Notes: generated by a model not told the origin, from the sequence alone. A stretch of DNA of 64,000 bases from Paenibacillus barengoltzii NBRC 101215 (GCF_004000745.1 NZ_BILV01000015.1:1-64000), one strand, 5' to 3'; counted from the first letter of the stretch, positions 53,699 through 62,440 are shown. Translations and numbers: made by a program.

Positions 53699-53729
53699 AT
53701 GATACGACTTAAACCTTAGTTTAAGTCAA
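53699..53729 (-). promoter_or_regulatory. MerR-type promoter with 19-bp spacer
   Basis: On the minus strand TTGACT (53729-53724) and TATCAT (53704-53699) are 19 bp apart. The spacer holds a perfect inverted repeat: arms GACTTAAAC (53706-53714) and GTTTAAGTC (53719-53727) around CTTA. The overlong spacer with a centred palindrome is the hallmark of MerR-activated promoters. Confidence 0.85.
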
Positions 53730-53818
53730 CTGTGCTTCTTCGCATTTACGTTTGCCTGTCTAAGTGCAGTATAATAAGGGAGGAGTGAAGACCAAACAAA
53801 GAGAGGAGCCAAAAGAAA

Positions 53819-54544
53819 ATGGCACAATCCTTAAAAGGAAAAGTTGCGATCATCACCGGAGCAGCACGGGGGATCGGTAAAGCAACCACCGTTGCCTTAG
53901 CGAAGGAAGGCGTTCATATTGGATTAATGGCAAGAACGGAGTCGACGTTGAAGCAAGTTGCTGCTGAACTGGAAGGGCTGGGGGTTAAGGTCGCTTACGC
54001 GGCAGCCGACATCGCCTCGAAGGAACAAGTGGATACGGCGGTTGAGAAGCTGAAGAACGAGCTGGGAGCTGCGGATATTCTAATCAATAACGCGGGAATC
54101 GCCACGTTTGGTACGGTGTTGGAGATGGATCCGGCTGAATGGAAAGGCATGATCGACACCAATGTATTGGGTACCTATTATGTAACACGAGCTGTACTTC
54201 CCCAAATGGTCGAAAAAAATAGCGGAGACATCATCAACATCTCTTCGACGAACGGCCTGAACGGGGCAGCCACCGCAAGTGCCTACAGCGCTTCAAAATT
54301 CGCGGTGATCGGGTTTACCGAGTCGCTTGCGCAAGAAGTTCGCCGCAACAACATTCGGGTATCGGCACTAACGCCAAGTACCGTAGCAACGGATTTGGCC
54401 CTGGACTTGAATCTGATCAAGGACAACAATGAGTCCAAATATATTCAAGCGGAAGATTTGGCGGAATTCATCGTCAATCAATTGAAGCTCAGCCAACGCG
54501 TTTATGTGAAAACAGCCAGCTTTATTGCGACAAATCCGTTTTAA
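53819..54544 (+). CDS. 3-oxoacyl-ACP reductase-like SDR
   Basis: 241 residues, GAGAGGAG upstream. TGAARGIG cofactor motif (residues 14-21), LINNAGIA, catalytic Ser in IINISSTNG, YSASK. It is of FabG type but ends KTASFIATNPF rather than in the usual GxxxxVDGG tail, so a fatty-acid synthesis role is unlikely. TATAAT at 53770-53775 marks its promoter. It is divergent from the MerR-SDR pair and may belong to the same regulon. Confidence 0.9.
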   Translation: MAQSLKGKVAIITGAARGIGKATTVALAKEGVHIGLMARTESTLKQVAAELEGLGVKVAYAAADIASKEQVDTAVEKLKNELGAADILINNAGIATFGTVLEMDPAEWKGMIDTNVLGTYYVTRAVLPQMVEKNSGDIINISSTNGLNGAATASAYSASKFAVIGFTESLAQEVRRNNIRVSALTPSTVATDLALDLNLIKDNNESKYIQAEDLAEFIVNQLKLSQRVYVKTASFIATNPF

Positions 54545-54582
54545 GCGATAGAGTACGTTGTTATGTTTTTAATAACAGGAAG

Positions 54583-54627
54583 GAGTTGTCCCATAAGTGA
54601 ATAATAATCACTTGTAGAAGACAGCTC
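54583..54627. repeat. Imperfect inverted repeat resembling an IS terminus
   Basis: GAGTTGTC...AAGTGA and TCACTT...GACAGCTC form an interrupted stem of about 45 bp. The edge sequence resembles ends of some insertion sequences, and a comparable structure lies at 57277 on the other side of the second SLH gene. No transposase is present. Confidence 0.35.
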
Positions 54628-54660
54628 GTCATGAGAAATCAAAGTACTTAACTAAAAGAT

Positions 54661-54693
54661 GAGGATGGCGCAGAAATAACCTGCGCCATCCTC
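54661..54693. terminator. Bidirectional terminator between an SDR and the second SLH gene
   Basis: Perfect 13-bp arms GAGGATGGCGCAG and CTGCGCCATCCTC with a seven-base loop; weak T-rich flanks on both sides of this convergent gap. Confidence 0.8.
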
Positions 54694-54783
54694 AGTTTGT
54701 TTCGGTCTATAGCGGTCTCCCGTCATACGTATGTGCCTAATGTTTGTTCGACCCTCACTACGTATACGGACGAAGATGACGGG

Positions 54784-57162
54784 TCAGAGAAGCGAATCTA
54801 ACGATTTCTTGAGCTCTGGGTGAAGCTGCAGCGCGTTCAAGATTATCCGCAACGCTTCTGCGCGCGTGGCACGGCTCTTCGGTTCGAATCTTCCCGCCCC
54901 TTTGCCGCTGACGATACCTGCCTGTGCTTCCGCTATGATCTTCTCTGCTGCATAAGCACCGTCCAGATCATTGAAATGACCTTTGATCGTATCCTTCTCC
55001 AGTACGTCCAGATTGACAATAAACGATATCATGACCACCATCTCTTCACGCGTGATCGTCTGATTCGGCCTGAACGTACCGTCTGGATAGCCTCTTATTA
55101 CACCCGCTGCCGCAAGCTTCTCAATATCCTCTTTAGCCCAGCTCCCCTCTATATCCTTCAATTCCATGCTTATATTGCTGCCGTCTCTATTATGAATATG
55201 GAACACGCGATTTAGAATCCTTGCAAACTCAGCCCGTGTGATCGCATTGTTCGGCCTGAATACGCCATCCGGATAACCGGTAATCAACTTCAATCGGTCG
55301 AAGATCTCAATGGTCTTTACAGCCCAATGTTCCCTCGTGTCAGCAAACTCGCTTTCCGCATTTGCTTCCTTCGCTTCTGCCGCTTTGATTTTAAGCCTCT
55401 CTACGAGTTCATCTTCATCAATAATGTATTTATTATAAATCGTATCCTCTTCTGTTGCGGGCTCAGGATCTGCCGGAGTTTCGCTTGGAGGTGGATTATC
55501 TGCCGGAGTTACGGAAGGTGCATTGCTGCCGCCGTTGTCACTTACCGGGTCTGACCCTGTTGCCGGAAATACAGCCGTCACCACCCCCGAATTCACCGCA
55601 TTCGTCACCGATGTCGCACCTGCTACCGTAAAGGAATCCGCCGGAACCCCCGTTAACGTGTATCCTATGTTAGGCGTAACCGTAATCGTTGCGATGTAGA
55701 CCGTATTCGCCCTAAATACGCTATTCGCCGGCGACCACTCGATCGTTGCCGCATATTCAGACGTCCCCGGCAATGTTGAAACCGGAATCTGCCCCCTCGC
55801 CGGCACCGTCACCCCAGTAATCTCTGCTATGCTGATCGTTGCCGCAGGCTTGATATCCGCTGATGTTACATTTAATATTCGCACTTTCGAAGCGGGTTGC
55901 AGCAGGGTCTTCTTCATTCGAACATATATCTGATCGCCTTCATCGACTTCTATATTGTCAACGAACGTATCTGATATATCCTGATATTCGCCTGCGTTAA
56001 CGCTATACTCCATCAAATCGGAGACGCCCACCAACTTCGTCGTACCAGACGTTGAGCCCTGTTCCAATAAGGCCGCAGGTGCTTCTGCCGGTTGGATGTC
56101 GATATATCTGACCGTCTTGGTTACACTACCCAATTCTGGTTGCGAGGCGAATTGAATCGTAATTCTATCCCCCACGTTAACCGGAATGTTATCGTATACT
56201 GCACTCGTAATCGAATTGAATGATGAAGCCTCTACCGAAAATTCCATTCCATTCTCAACTTGCGTCAGCTTCGTTGTTCCTGCATCCGTGCCTGGTGTTA
56301 ACTGAATATTTCTGATTTCCGGATATTGACCATCTTGTATACGCCAGATGACATGATTCCAATCAGCAAACGTAGATGCCAATTTCATATCTTCGTTTGA
56401 CTTGCCTATACCTTTGCCTGAATCCGATTGTCGAGTCGTATTGATGTCATAGAAGCTGTTTTGAACCGTACCATAGTTATATCCCGTCAAACCGCCTGTA
56501 AACGTATAACCACTTACTGCACCCGTTGCAAAACTATTTTGAATGACACCATGGTTATATGCCGCCAAGCCGCCTACATAACCCCCACCACTTGTATTTA
56601 CCGCTGCATAGCTGTTTCGAATGGTACCTTTATTATATCCTACCAAGCCGCCGTCAAAATCAGCACCACTCACTGTCCCCCTTGCATAACTGTTTTCAAT
56701 GATGCCGCCGTCAATCCAACCTGCCAAACCGCCTACATTACCTACACTGTCACGATGAACACTGATGTCCTCTAGCCAAATGTTCTTCAATGTTGCCCCT
56801 GTGGTTCTTTCAAATAAACCTACATTGTATTGAGTTGAATAGATATACAATTTCGAAATCACATAACCATTGCCGTCAAAAACCCCCTGAAAATTAGGGA
56901 TTGGCACCCAGTTACCCATACTTGAAAGATCAATATCAGCTGTTAGGACGAAATATTTGCCTGCTGTCGAATGGTTTCTGACCTCATTAAGCTGTTCAGC
57001 AGTTGCGATCTGGTAAGGATCATTGGCCGTTCCTGCCCCTCCGGCAAAGCTCTCTGCCGCATACGCTTTGCCCTCATATTTCGTGAACAATCCTGGTAAG
57101 CTTCCCATCACCATCAGAATGATAAGGAATGCCGGGATTGCCCTTATCATTGTTTTCTTCAT
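54784..57162 (-). CDS. SLH-domain surface protein with GLUG repeats (shorter paralog)
   Basis: 792 residues from ATG 57162 with GGGGGGA upstream; the frame is open to 57297, but that would put the start inside the promoter. Signal peptide MKKTMIRAIPAFLIILMVMG... ends near AYA. Four or five GLUG repeats follow (GGLVGYNKGTIRNSYA), then the same beta-sandwich domains as the protein at 2638 (TGVTVPARGQIPV, GYTLTGVPADSFTVAGAT), a Pro-rich linker and three SLH domains (FADTREHWAVK, KDIEGSWAKED, NDLDGAYAAEK). It is anchored to the cell wall. Compared with its paralog it has fewer GLUG units and a Pro/Ala/Glu instead of a Gly-Ser linker. Confidence 0.9.
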   Translation of the reverse strand: MKKTMIRAIPAFLIILMVMGSLPGLFTKYEGKAYAAESFAGGAGTANDPYQIATAEQLNEVRNHSTAGKYFVLTADIDLSSMGNWVPIPNFQGVFDGNGYVISKLYIYSTQYNVGLFERTTGATLKNIWLEDISVHRDSVGNVGGLAGWIDGGIIENSYARGTVSGADFDGGLVGYNKGTIRNSYAAVNTSGGGYVGGLAAYNHGVIQNSFATGAVSGYTFTGGLTGYNYGTVQNSFYDINTTRQSDSGKGIGKSNEDMKLASTFADWNHVIWRIQDGQYPEIRNIQLTPGTDAGTTKLTQVENGMEFSVEASSFNSITSAVYDNIPVNVGDRITIQFASQPELGSVTKTVRYIDIQPAEAPAALLEQGSTSGTTKLVGVSDLMEYSVNAGEYQDISDTFVDNIEVDEGDQIYVRMKKTLLQPASKVRILNVTSADIKPAATISIAEITGVTVPARGQIPVSTLPGTSEYAATIEWSPANSVFRANTVYIATITVTPNIGYTLTGVPADSFTVAGATSVTNAVNSGVVTAVFPATGSDPVSDNGGSNAPSVTPADNPPPSETPADPEPATEEDTIYNKYIIDEDELVERLKIKAAEAKEANAESEFADTREHWAVKTIEIFDRLKLITGYPDGVFRPNNAITRAEFARILNRVFHIHNRDGSNISMELKDIEGSWAKEDIEKLAAAGVIRGYPDGTFRPNQTITREEMVVMISFIVNLDVLEKDTIKGHFNDLDGAYAAEKIIAEAQAGIVSGKGAGRFEPKSRATRAEALRIILNALQLHPELKKSLDSLL

Positions 57163-57208
57163 ACCGGTCCCCCCAATCTCCGGAATAAGTTTCCAAGCTC
57201 TATTTAAT

Positions 57209-57261
57209 ACTGTACGGTACAGTTTTATTATTACTGTATATAGGGCTACAATGTCTGTCAA
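57209..57261 (-). promoter_or_regulatory. Promoter and palindrome of the second SLH gene
   Basis: On the minus strand TTGACA (57261-57256) and TACAGT (57238-57233) are 17 bp apart. The perfect palindrome ACTGTAC-G-GTACAGT (57209-57223) follows just after the expected transcription start, suggesting repression by a dimeric regulator. Confidence 0.6.
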
Positions 57262-57276
57262 GTTAAGAACGACAAG

Positions 57277-57332
57277 AAGAGGCTTCCCCAAAGTCATCCT
57301 AGACGATAACTTTCGGGACAGCCTCTTTTTTT
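57277..57332 (+). repeat. Long imperfect hairpin with T-run directly before the SBBP/collagen gene
   Basis: Arms beginning AAGAGGCT (57277) and ending AGCCTCTT (57327) pair over about 24 bp with a few bulges (TTCCCCAAAGTCATCCTAG against CTAGACGATAACTTTCGGGA). Seven T follow. It looks either like a terminator or like a fused pair of insertion-sequence ends. It stops 2 bp before the ribosome binding site of the next gene. Confidence 0.6.
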
Positions 57333-57343
57333 GTTAGGAGACA

Positions 57344-60031
57344 TTGCTCTTAAACTATCCCTATTGTATAGAGGAAAAATATGCTAATTACTCAAGGGAA
57401 TTGTCCAGTCGTGATTATGAACTAGCTCATACATTGGAGCGTATAGACTTATATCCCAAGAAAAGAGGTGTTAAGCCTTTGACGGCTGTTCAGGACATAC
57501 AGCAAAAGGCGACGTACGATTTCGGCAAGTTGCCGTTGACCTTCTGGGAATATACGGAACAAGGATCTTCGGCGACAGGGTTTCAGACGAAGAAGCCCGG
57601 CTTATCGATTTACTTTGCTCCAATGGAAGTATTATTTGTAAGCAAAGGAGGCGGAAAATACGAGGAGCTTGTTCTACAGTTTCTCGAGTCCAATGCGAAC
57701 GTAACCATGGAAGGCCGTGACCCTGCGGAGGGAAAGATTCATTATTTAGTTGGGAACGATCCCGGGCAGTGGAGGAGAAACCTGCCAACCTACCATGAAA
57801 TCATCTATCGTGACTTATGGGCAGGTATAGATCTGATCTTCAAAGGCGACGGCAATAAGCTGAAATATGATCTTGTGGTCCATCCATCAGCGGATATCGC
57901 TTCGATTCGCTTGGCGTACCGTGGTGCAGAGAGCCTATCCCTAGATAGGGATGGGAATCTTCAGATCCATATGAGACAAGGCGTAAAGCAGGAAGCTAAA
58001 CCGGTAAGTTATCAGGATATTGATGGTGAACGAGTGCCTGTAGAAAGCCGGTTTGTTCTTCATAGCAATGCTCAAGGCTGCCATAGCTTTGGCTTCCAAG
58101 TGGACTCTGATTATCATCCCGAATATCCCATCATTATTGATCCGGTCTTAATTTACTCTACTTATCTTGGCGGGGATAATATTGACTCAGGACTTCATAT
58201 TGTTGTTGATGACTCAGGCCAAGCGTATGTTGCTGGAAGCACCTCTTCTGACAACTTTCCGACCACTCCAGGTGCCTTTAGTCAGACCTTTGCCGGGGAT
58301 ACAGATGCGTTTATTACCAAGCTGAATGAGACAGGTACCGCACTTGTTTTCTCCACTTATCTGGGTGGCAGCGCCTTTGATAGAGCGACGAGCCTTGCCA
58401 TTGATGCGGCTGGTAATGTGTTTATTACAGGAGAGACGCGATCACCAGATTTCCCCGTTACGCCAGGGGCATTCCAAACGACATTTTTGGGGGTCAACTC
58501 CGTCTTTGTCACCAAATTGGATGCAACCGGGTCATCCTTGATTTATTCTACCTATCTGGAGGGGAGCGGTGATGAGACCGGTAATGATATTGCGATTGAT
58601 GCCTCAGGTAATGCTTATGTCACAGGGGTAACCACGTCGAGTGACTTTCCGGTCACACCCGGGGCATTTCAGACCTCTGCACCAGGAATCATTAACGGCT
58701 TTGTCACTAAATTAAACGCTGCTGGGAGTGCGCTTGTTTTTTCAACCTACCTGGGCGGATCCTCCTTTAATTTTGGCACGGGAATTGTCATTACAGCGCT
58801 AGGGAATCCGATTGTAAGCGGAAGTACTTTCTCGGATGACTTTCCAGTCACGGCAAACGCAGCTCAACCCGCGTTTGGAGGAATTGAAGATGCCTTTGTT
58901 ACAAGGTTCGATCCGACGGGATCCACACTGGAATTTTCCACTTACATCGGCGGCAGCGATTTTGAAACAGGGGATGCCATCGCGATTGACCAACAAGAAA
59001 ACGTGTATATCACCGGCTCTACAAGCTCCATGAATTTTCCGACAACGCCAGGTGCTTTTCAGACGGTACTTGGGGGTTCAATGGATGCCTTTGTGACCAA
59101 GCTCAATGCTTCGGGTACGGCGTTTCTTTACTCGAGCTATTTGGGCGGTACAGACTCCGATATAGGCTTAGACATTGTCGTTGACACAGCAGGTAATGCC
59201 TACGTAGTAGGTTCAACAGAGTCCGCTGATTTTCCAATAACTCCAGGGGCCTTTCAAAGTATATTCGGCGGCACGGAGGATGCCTTTGTGACAGTATTCA
59301 ATACGGCTGGCAATGCGCTCGTCTATTCTACCTATTTAGGGGGAAGCTTAAGAGATGCGGGGAATGGAGTTGCCGTAGATAGCTCGTTTAATATTTACGT
59401 AACCGGCGCTACTTCGTCTGTTAATTTCCCGACGAGTCCTGGAGCTTTTCAAACCTCCCTTATGGGGGATCAAGACGCATTTGTCACCAAACTGGGTACT
59501 TTCTCACCGGTTCCCGGTCCACCCGGTCCTCAAGGGCCCCAGGGCGAACCGGGTCCGCAAGGTCTGCCAGGGGCTCAAGGTCCCCAAGGGCCACAAGGAG
59601 AACAAGGCCCGCAAGGTCTGCCAGGGGAGCAAGGCCCCCAAGGCCCTCAGGGGGTGCCCGGGTCGCAAGGTCAACAAGGGGAACCCGGTATGCGAGGCCC
59701 TCAGGGAATGCAGGGTGTACCTGGTCCACAGGGGCCCCAAGGAGTTCCTGGCCCACAAGGTGAGCGGGGCCCCCGAGGCTTTATTATCATTCGGAAGAAA
59801 CGGAAACGCTGCAAACGGAAGGGAAAACCGCATGTTAGACAATCCAAAAGAAAGATAAACCCAAGAAAGAAAACATTGAAAATTATTAAGATGACAAGGA
59901 AAAATGCGCGAAAACAGAAAGGAAAAACCTATAAATTCAAGTTTCGTGCAATAAATCATGTGCGATTTCTCTTGAGTTACAATCACTATCAGTTAAATAA
60001 CAAGGGTATGCAGAGCAAGAAATATGTTTAG
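57344..60031 (+). CDS. SBBP beta-propeller repeat protein with collagen-like tail
   Basis: 895 residues if TTG 57344 is the start (TTAGGAG only 3 bp upstream); no ATG occurs before about residue 94. There is no signal peptide. Residues about 55-270 are the domain that usually opens SBBP proteins ([31 protein letters not shown]). Seven SBBP repeats of about 57 residues follow (YSTYLGG...[27 protein letters not shown]). Then come 29 Gly-X-Y triplets, then an 83-residue tail very rich in Lys and Arg ([17 protein letters not shown]). Exosporium or surface location is possible. The N-terminus may be truncated. Confidence 0.78.
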   Translation: MLLNYPYCIEEKYANYSRELSSRDYELAHTLERIDLYPKKRGVKPLTAVQDIQQKATYDFGKLPLTFWEYTEQGSSATGFQTKKPGLSIYFAPMEVLFVSKGGGKYEELVLQFLESNANVTMEGRDPAEGKIHYLVGNDPGQWRRNLPTYHEIIYRDLWAGIDLIFKGDGNKLKYDLVVHPSADIASIRLAYRGAESLSLDRDGNLQIHMRQGVKQEAKPVSYQDIDGERVPVESRFVLHSNAQGCHSFGFQVDSDYHPEYPIIIDPVLIYSTYLGGDNIDSGLHIVVDDSGQAYVAGSTSSDNFPTTPGAFSQTFAGDTDAFITKLNETGTALVFSTYLGGSAFDRATSLAIDAAGNVFITGETRSPDFPVTPGAFQTTFLGVNSVFVTKLDATGSSLIYSTYLEGSGDETGNDIAIDASGNAYVTGVTTSSDFPVTPGAFQTSAPGIINGFVTKLNAAGSALVFSTYLGGSSFNFGTGIVITALGNPIVSGSTFSDDFPVTANAAQPAFGGIEDAFVTRFDPTGSTLEFSTYIGGSDFETGDAIAIDQQENVYITGSTSSMNFPTTPGAFQTVLGGSMDAFVTKLNASGTAFLYSSYLGGTDSDIGLDIVVDTAGNAYVVGSTESADFPITPGAFQSIFGGTEDAFVTVFNTAGNALVYSTYLGGSLRDAGNGVAVDSSFNIYVTGATSSVNFPTSPGAFQTSLMGDQDAFVTKLGTFSPVPGPPGPQGPQGEPGPQGLPGAQGPQGPQGEQGPQGLPGEQGPQGPQGVPGSQGQQGEPGMRGPQGMQGVPGPQGPQGVPGPQGERGPRGFIIIRKKRKRCKRKGKPHVRQSKRKINPRKKTLKIIKMTRKNARKQKGKTYKFKFRAINHVRFLLSYNHYQLNNKGMQSKKYV
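59516..59779 (+). repeat. Collagen-like Gly-X-Y repeat coding region
   Basis: 264 bp encode 29 uninterrupted triplets plus one Gly, rich in GPQ, GLP, GEQ and GVP. Short DNA units such as GGTCCACAGGGGCCC recur imperfectly, so copy-number change by slippage is plausible. Confidence 0.9.
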
Positions 60032-60057
60032 AAATAACGTTCTGATTTTTCTTCTTA

Positions 60058-60088
60058 ACGAGCATCCGTTAGCGATGCTTGTTTTTTT
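60058..60088 (+). terminator. Terminator after the SBBP/collagen gene
   Basis: ACGAGCATC and GATGCTTGT arms (one G-T pair) around a seven-base loop, followed by seven T. Confidence 0.88.
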
Positions 60089-60096
60089 ATGTAATA

Positions 60097-60129
60097 AAAC
60101 CAGCCCATTCCATCTGAATGAGCTGGTTT
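60097..60129 (-). terminator. Terminator of the heme operon
   Basis: AAACCAGC-C-CATT and AATG-A-GCTGGTTT pair across a short loop, 13 bp downstream of the monooxygenase stop on the minus strand. Confidence 0.7.
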
Positions 60130-60141
60130 TGCGTCTTAAGG

Positions 60142-60477
60142 CTATTTCGCGATTTCTTTCAGTGAGGCGACCTCGTAGGTGATCAGCTGGCTTTCGAGAA
60201 TCGGGGATTCTTTGACCTCCCCATGGGTGCCTGGTTCCGGACGCTTATGGGCTTCTTTAAAGCTATCACTGTTTCTCCACGCTGTGAAATCGTCCATGGA
60301 TTCCCAATGCATGTTCACATTTAGCTCATCATGATCTGCGTGTTGCGCCAGAAGCACTTCAACTTTCACAAGCCCCTTCGTTTGATCCAGCGAACCGGAG
60401 GCCGTAAAGCCAGGAGCCATAACCGCTCCCATTCCCGTTCTTACCTTAATTCGGTTGGTGACGACGATCATTTTCAC
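60142..60477 (-). CDS. IsdG/HmoA-like heme-degrading monooxygenase
   Basis: 111 residues, a dimeric alpha+beta ABM fold. The heme-oxygenase triad of IsdG (Asn7, Trp67, His77) is present as N8 in VVTNRIKV, W67 in FTAWRNS and H77 in FKEAHKRP. The tail ESPILESQLITYEV also matches the family. Such enzymes open heme, releasing iron and staphylobilin-type or related products. It is cytoplasmic. It is the last gene of the TetR-permease-ATPase unit, 17 bp after the ATPase stop. Presence of the complete triad makes a mere antibiotic-biosynthesis monooxygenase less likely. Confidence 0.88.
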   Translation of the reverse strand: MKMIVVTNRIKVRTGMGAVMAPGFTASGSLDQTKGLVKVEVLLAQHADHDELNVNMHWESMDDFTAWRNSDSFKEAHKRPEPGTHGEVKESPILESQLITYEVASLKEIAK

Positions 60478-60494
60478 CCCTCCTTATGCCCAAT

Positions 60495-61196
60495 TTAGTG
60501 TGCCAGATGCACCTGTGTAGCTTGCTTCAGTTTGCCATCCTCCATGCGATACACCTTATCGCAATATTCGAGCATGCGCTCATCGTGAGTGACCATTACA
60601 GCTGCAATCCCGCGTGTTTTCACTTGATTCGCGATCAGGTTGACCACTTCATGCGCACGCCGAGTATCCAGACTGGCAGTAGGCTCATCGGCCAATATCA
60701 CGTTAGGTTGATTCATCAGAGCACGTGCAATCGCGGTACGTTGCTTCTCGCCGCCAGATAGTTCCTCTGGGAAGCTCTTCAGCTTCGCACCCAGCCCTAA
60801 TTCCTCCAGCAGCTTCGTCGCGAGGGCTTTATCCTCTGCGCGGATCTTCCCTGACATCTTCTTCACAACCAGCAGCTGGTCAAGTACGGTGAGATAAGGC
60901 ACCAGGTTCGAAGACTGCATAATAAACCCGATTTCCTTTAATCGGATACTGGATAACTCTTTATCCGAGAGCTTAGAAATAGGTTGTCCATTTAAGTGAA
61001 CTTCACCTTCAGAAGGTTGAAGCAACGCTCCAGCAATGGATAAGAAGGTACTTTTACCCGATCCCGAAGGGCCGACGACAGCGACGAATTCCCCCGGCTT
61101 CACGGTGATGGATACCTTGTCCAGCGCGCAGACCCGAGTGCTGCCCTCGCCATAATATTTCGATACATTCGTAAGTTGCAAACCTGTTGTTGTCAT
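60495..61196 (-). CDS. ABC exporter ATP-binding protein, HrtA-like
   Basis: 233 residues. Walker A GPSGSGKST at residues 42-50, Q-loop MQSSNLVPYLTV, signature LSGGEKQRTAIARAL, Walker B VILADEPTASLD and H-loop VTHD: the MacB/LolD class. It partners the FtsX-type permease, with which it shares a TAATG stop/start overlap. With a TetR regulator upstream and a heme monooxygenase downstream, the heme-detoxification ATPase HrtA is the best analogue. Other MacB-like exports cannot be excluded by this protein alone. Confidence 0.88.
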   Translation of the reverse strand: MTTTGLQLTNVSKYYGEGSTRVCALDKVSITVKPGEFVAVVGPSGSGKSTFLSIAGALLQPSEGEVHLNGQPISKLSDKELSSIRLKEIGFIMQSSNLVPYLTVLDQLLVVKKMSGKIRAEDKALATKLLEELGLGAKLKSFPEELSGGEKQRTAIARALMNQPNVILADEPTASLDTRRAHEVVNLIANQVKTRGIAAVMVTHDERMLEYCDKVYRMEDGKLKQATQVHLAH

Positions 61197-62317
61197 TACT
61201 CTACCCTCCCGAGTGCTTGAAGCGGATCGATTTTGGTGATTTTACGAACCGAAACTAAGGAACTTAGCACGGCAATGACCAGAAGGACAATCGAGTAGAC
61301 GACGACAAGATTAGTGTCAAGATTAAACGGCATGCCCTTTGGCATGATCGCCGCTGTCCCGTAGGCTAGAAGGATGCCGATAACAATACTAACCAGGGAA
61401 AGGATAAAGACTTGAGACACGATCGCTTTGCTTAAAAATCCATTTTTGGCACCGATCGCCTTCATAATGCCAAATTGATTGGTCTTCTGCATCGTCATGA
61501 CGAAGAAGAACACGCCCAACACAAATGCTGAGATTACGAATAAGAAGGCCAGCATCATTAAGATGGTGCCACTCTCTTCCTTGTAGCCCGGCATGCCTTG
61601 TACCGCTTTGGCACGTGTCACAGTGTCGATATTTGCAAGTTTGCTGTTGATTGTATCCGGATCAATATCCGGTCCTTGCAGCATAATCGCGTTAACCGGC
61701 CCCTCAATGCCTTTGTCGGAGCCTGGGGCAGCAAAGGCAATTTCCCGCCATTTCGGCATGGGGATAAACACGGCTGGAAGGTGGTTATAGGTTTGATTCT
61801 CAACAAAACCGATAATCGTTAATGACACGGTGGATCCGTCCAATTTAAACGTATCGCCAAGCTGGAACCCCTCGTCTTTCATGTTGTCATTTACGATCAC
61901 ACCCGTTAGGTTATCCTCGGACAGCTTATCGCCTTCAATCACTTCCGGTTCAAGGAAGCTGCCAGGCAGAATTCCCAAGATTGCGATATCCACTTTATCA
62001 TCACTCTTGGAGCTGTCCCCTTTCAGAGCGGTGGCCATCGTGCTCCCCATAGGAGCTGCTGCATTTACATTTGGCAGCTTCTCAGCTTCTTCCACCAATT
62101 GATCGGATAACAGGGACTTGCTCATGGAAGACTGGGACCCTTGCTCGAAAATAACATAATCGGCCTGCATATTCTTGAAAGCTGACGCCGCCAGCGAAGA
62201 TAGGCCATTGCCCAAACCGGACAGGATGAATACGAGCCAAGCCATCATCACAAAAATAATGACAATCATGGCAAATTTCATTTTGCTGTGCATGATCTCT
62301 CTCATGGCTAGAAACAT
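61196..62317 (-). CDS. FtsX/MacB-type ABC permease, HrtB-like
   Basis: 373 residues from ATG 62317 with GAGGAG 9 bp upstream; the frame is open to 62395, but that stretch contains the operator and promoter. Topology is one N-terminal helix (FAMIVIIFVMMAWLVFILSGL), a large extracytoplasmic domain of about 215 residues, then three C-terminal helices ending SVRKITKIDPLQALGRVE, as in FtsX-type permeases and HrtB. HrtB proteins remove heme from the membrane. The operator context and the adjacent heme enzyme support this; direct heme-binding residues were not identified. Confidence 0.85.
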   Translation of the reverse strand: MFLAMREIMHSKMKFAMIVIIFVMMAWLVFILSGLGNGLSSLAASAFKNMQADYVIFEQGSQSSMSKSLLSDQLVEEAEKLPNVNAAAPMGSTMATALKGDSSKSDDKVDIAILGILPGSFLEPEVIEGDKLSEDNLTGVIVNDNMKDEGFQLGDTFKLDGSTVSLTIIGFVENQTYNHLPAVFIPMPKWREIAFAAPGSDKGIEGPVNAIMLQGPDIDPDTINSKLANIDTVTRAKAVQGMPGYKEESGTILMMLAFLFVISAFVLGVFFFVMTMQKTNQFGIMKAIGAKNGFLSKAIVSQVFILSLVSIVIGILLAYGTAAIMPKGMPFNLDTNLVVVYSIVLLVIAVLSSLVSVRKITKIDPLQALGRVE

Positions 62318-62340
62318 GATGTTCAACTCCTCATTGATTT

Positions 62341-62356
62341 TTGACACGTGTGTCGA
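62341..62356 (-). promoter_or_regulatory. Heme-operon operator 1 (in the 5' leader)
   Basis: TTGACACGTGTGTCGA has 7-bp arms with one mismatch around GT, 24 bp upstream of the permease start. It shares the core GACAC-GT-GTGTC with operator 2, 59 bp away centre to centre. Confidence 0.75.
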
Positions 62357-62386
62357 ATTTGGTACGAGCTTAACAACTTCTCTTTG

Positions 62387-62419
62387 ATTAAACACTATTT
62401 TGACACGTGTGTCAAAATA
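62387..62419 (-). promoter_or_regulatory. Heme-operon promoter and operator 2
   Basis: On the minus strand TTGACA (62415-62410) and TTTAAT (62392-62387) are 17 bp apart. The -35 is embedded in a perfect palindrome with 11-bp arms around GT (62396-62419), core TTGACACGTGTGTCAA. From memory, the Lactococcus lactis HrtR operator is ATGACACAGTGTCAT, which shares TGACAC/GTGTCA arms. Confidence 0.82.
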
Positions 62420-62440
62420 AACTTATGGAAAAAACCCCTC

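Noticed and set aside
58145-59490. Regular repeats considered as a CRISPR array
   Set aside because: The period is about 170 bp, the repeats are divergent and stay in frame; they encode SBBP propeller units.
59481-59858. 125-codon frame overlapping the collagen-like region
   Set aside because: It is the shifted reading of the Gly-X-Y repeats ([14 protein letters not shown] pattern) and only exists because the repeat lacks stops in other frames.
62318-62395. N-terminal extension of the HrtB-like permease
   Set aside because: It would place the coding start upstream of operator 1 and at the promoter -10; GAGGAG supports ATG 62317.
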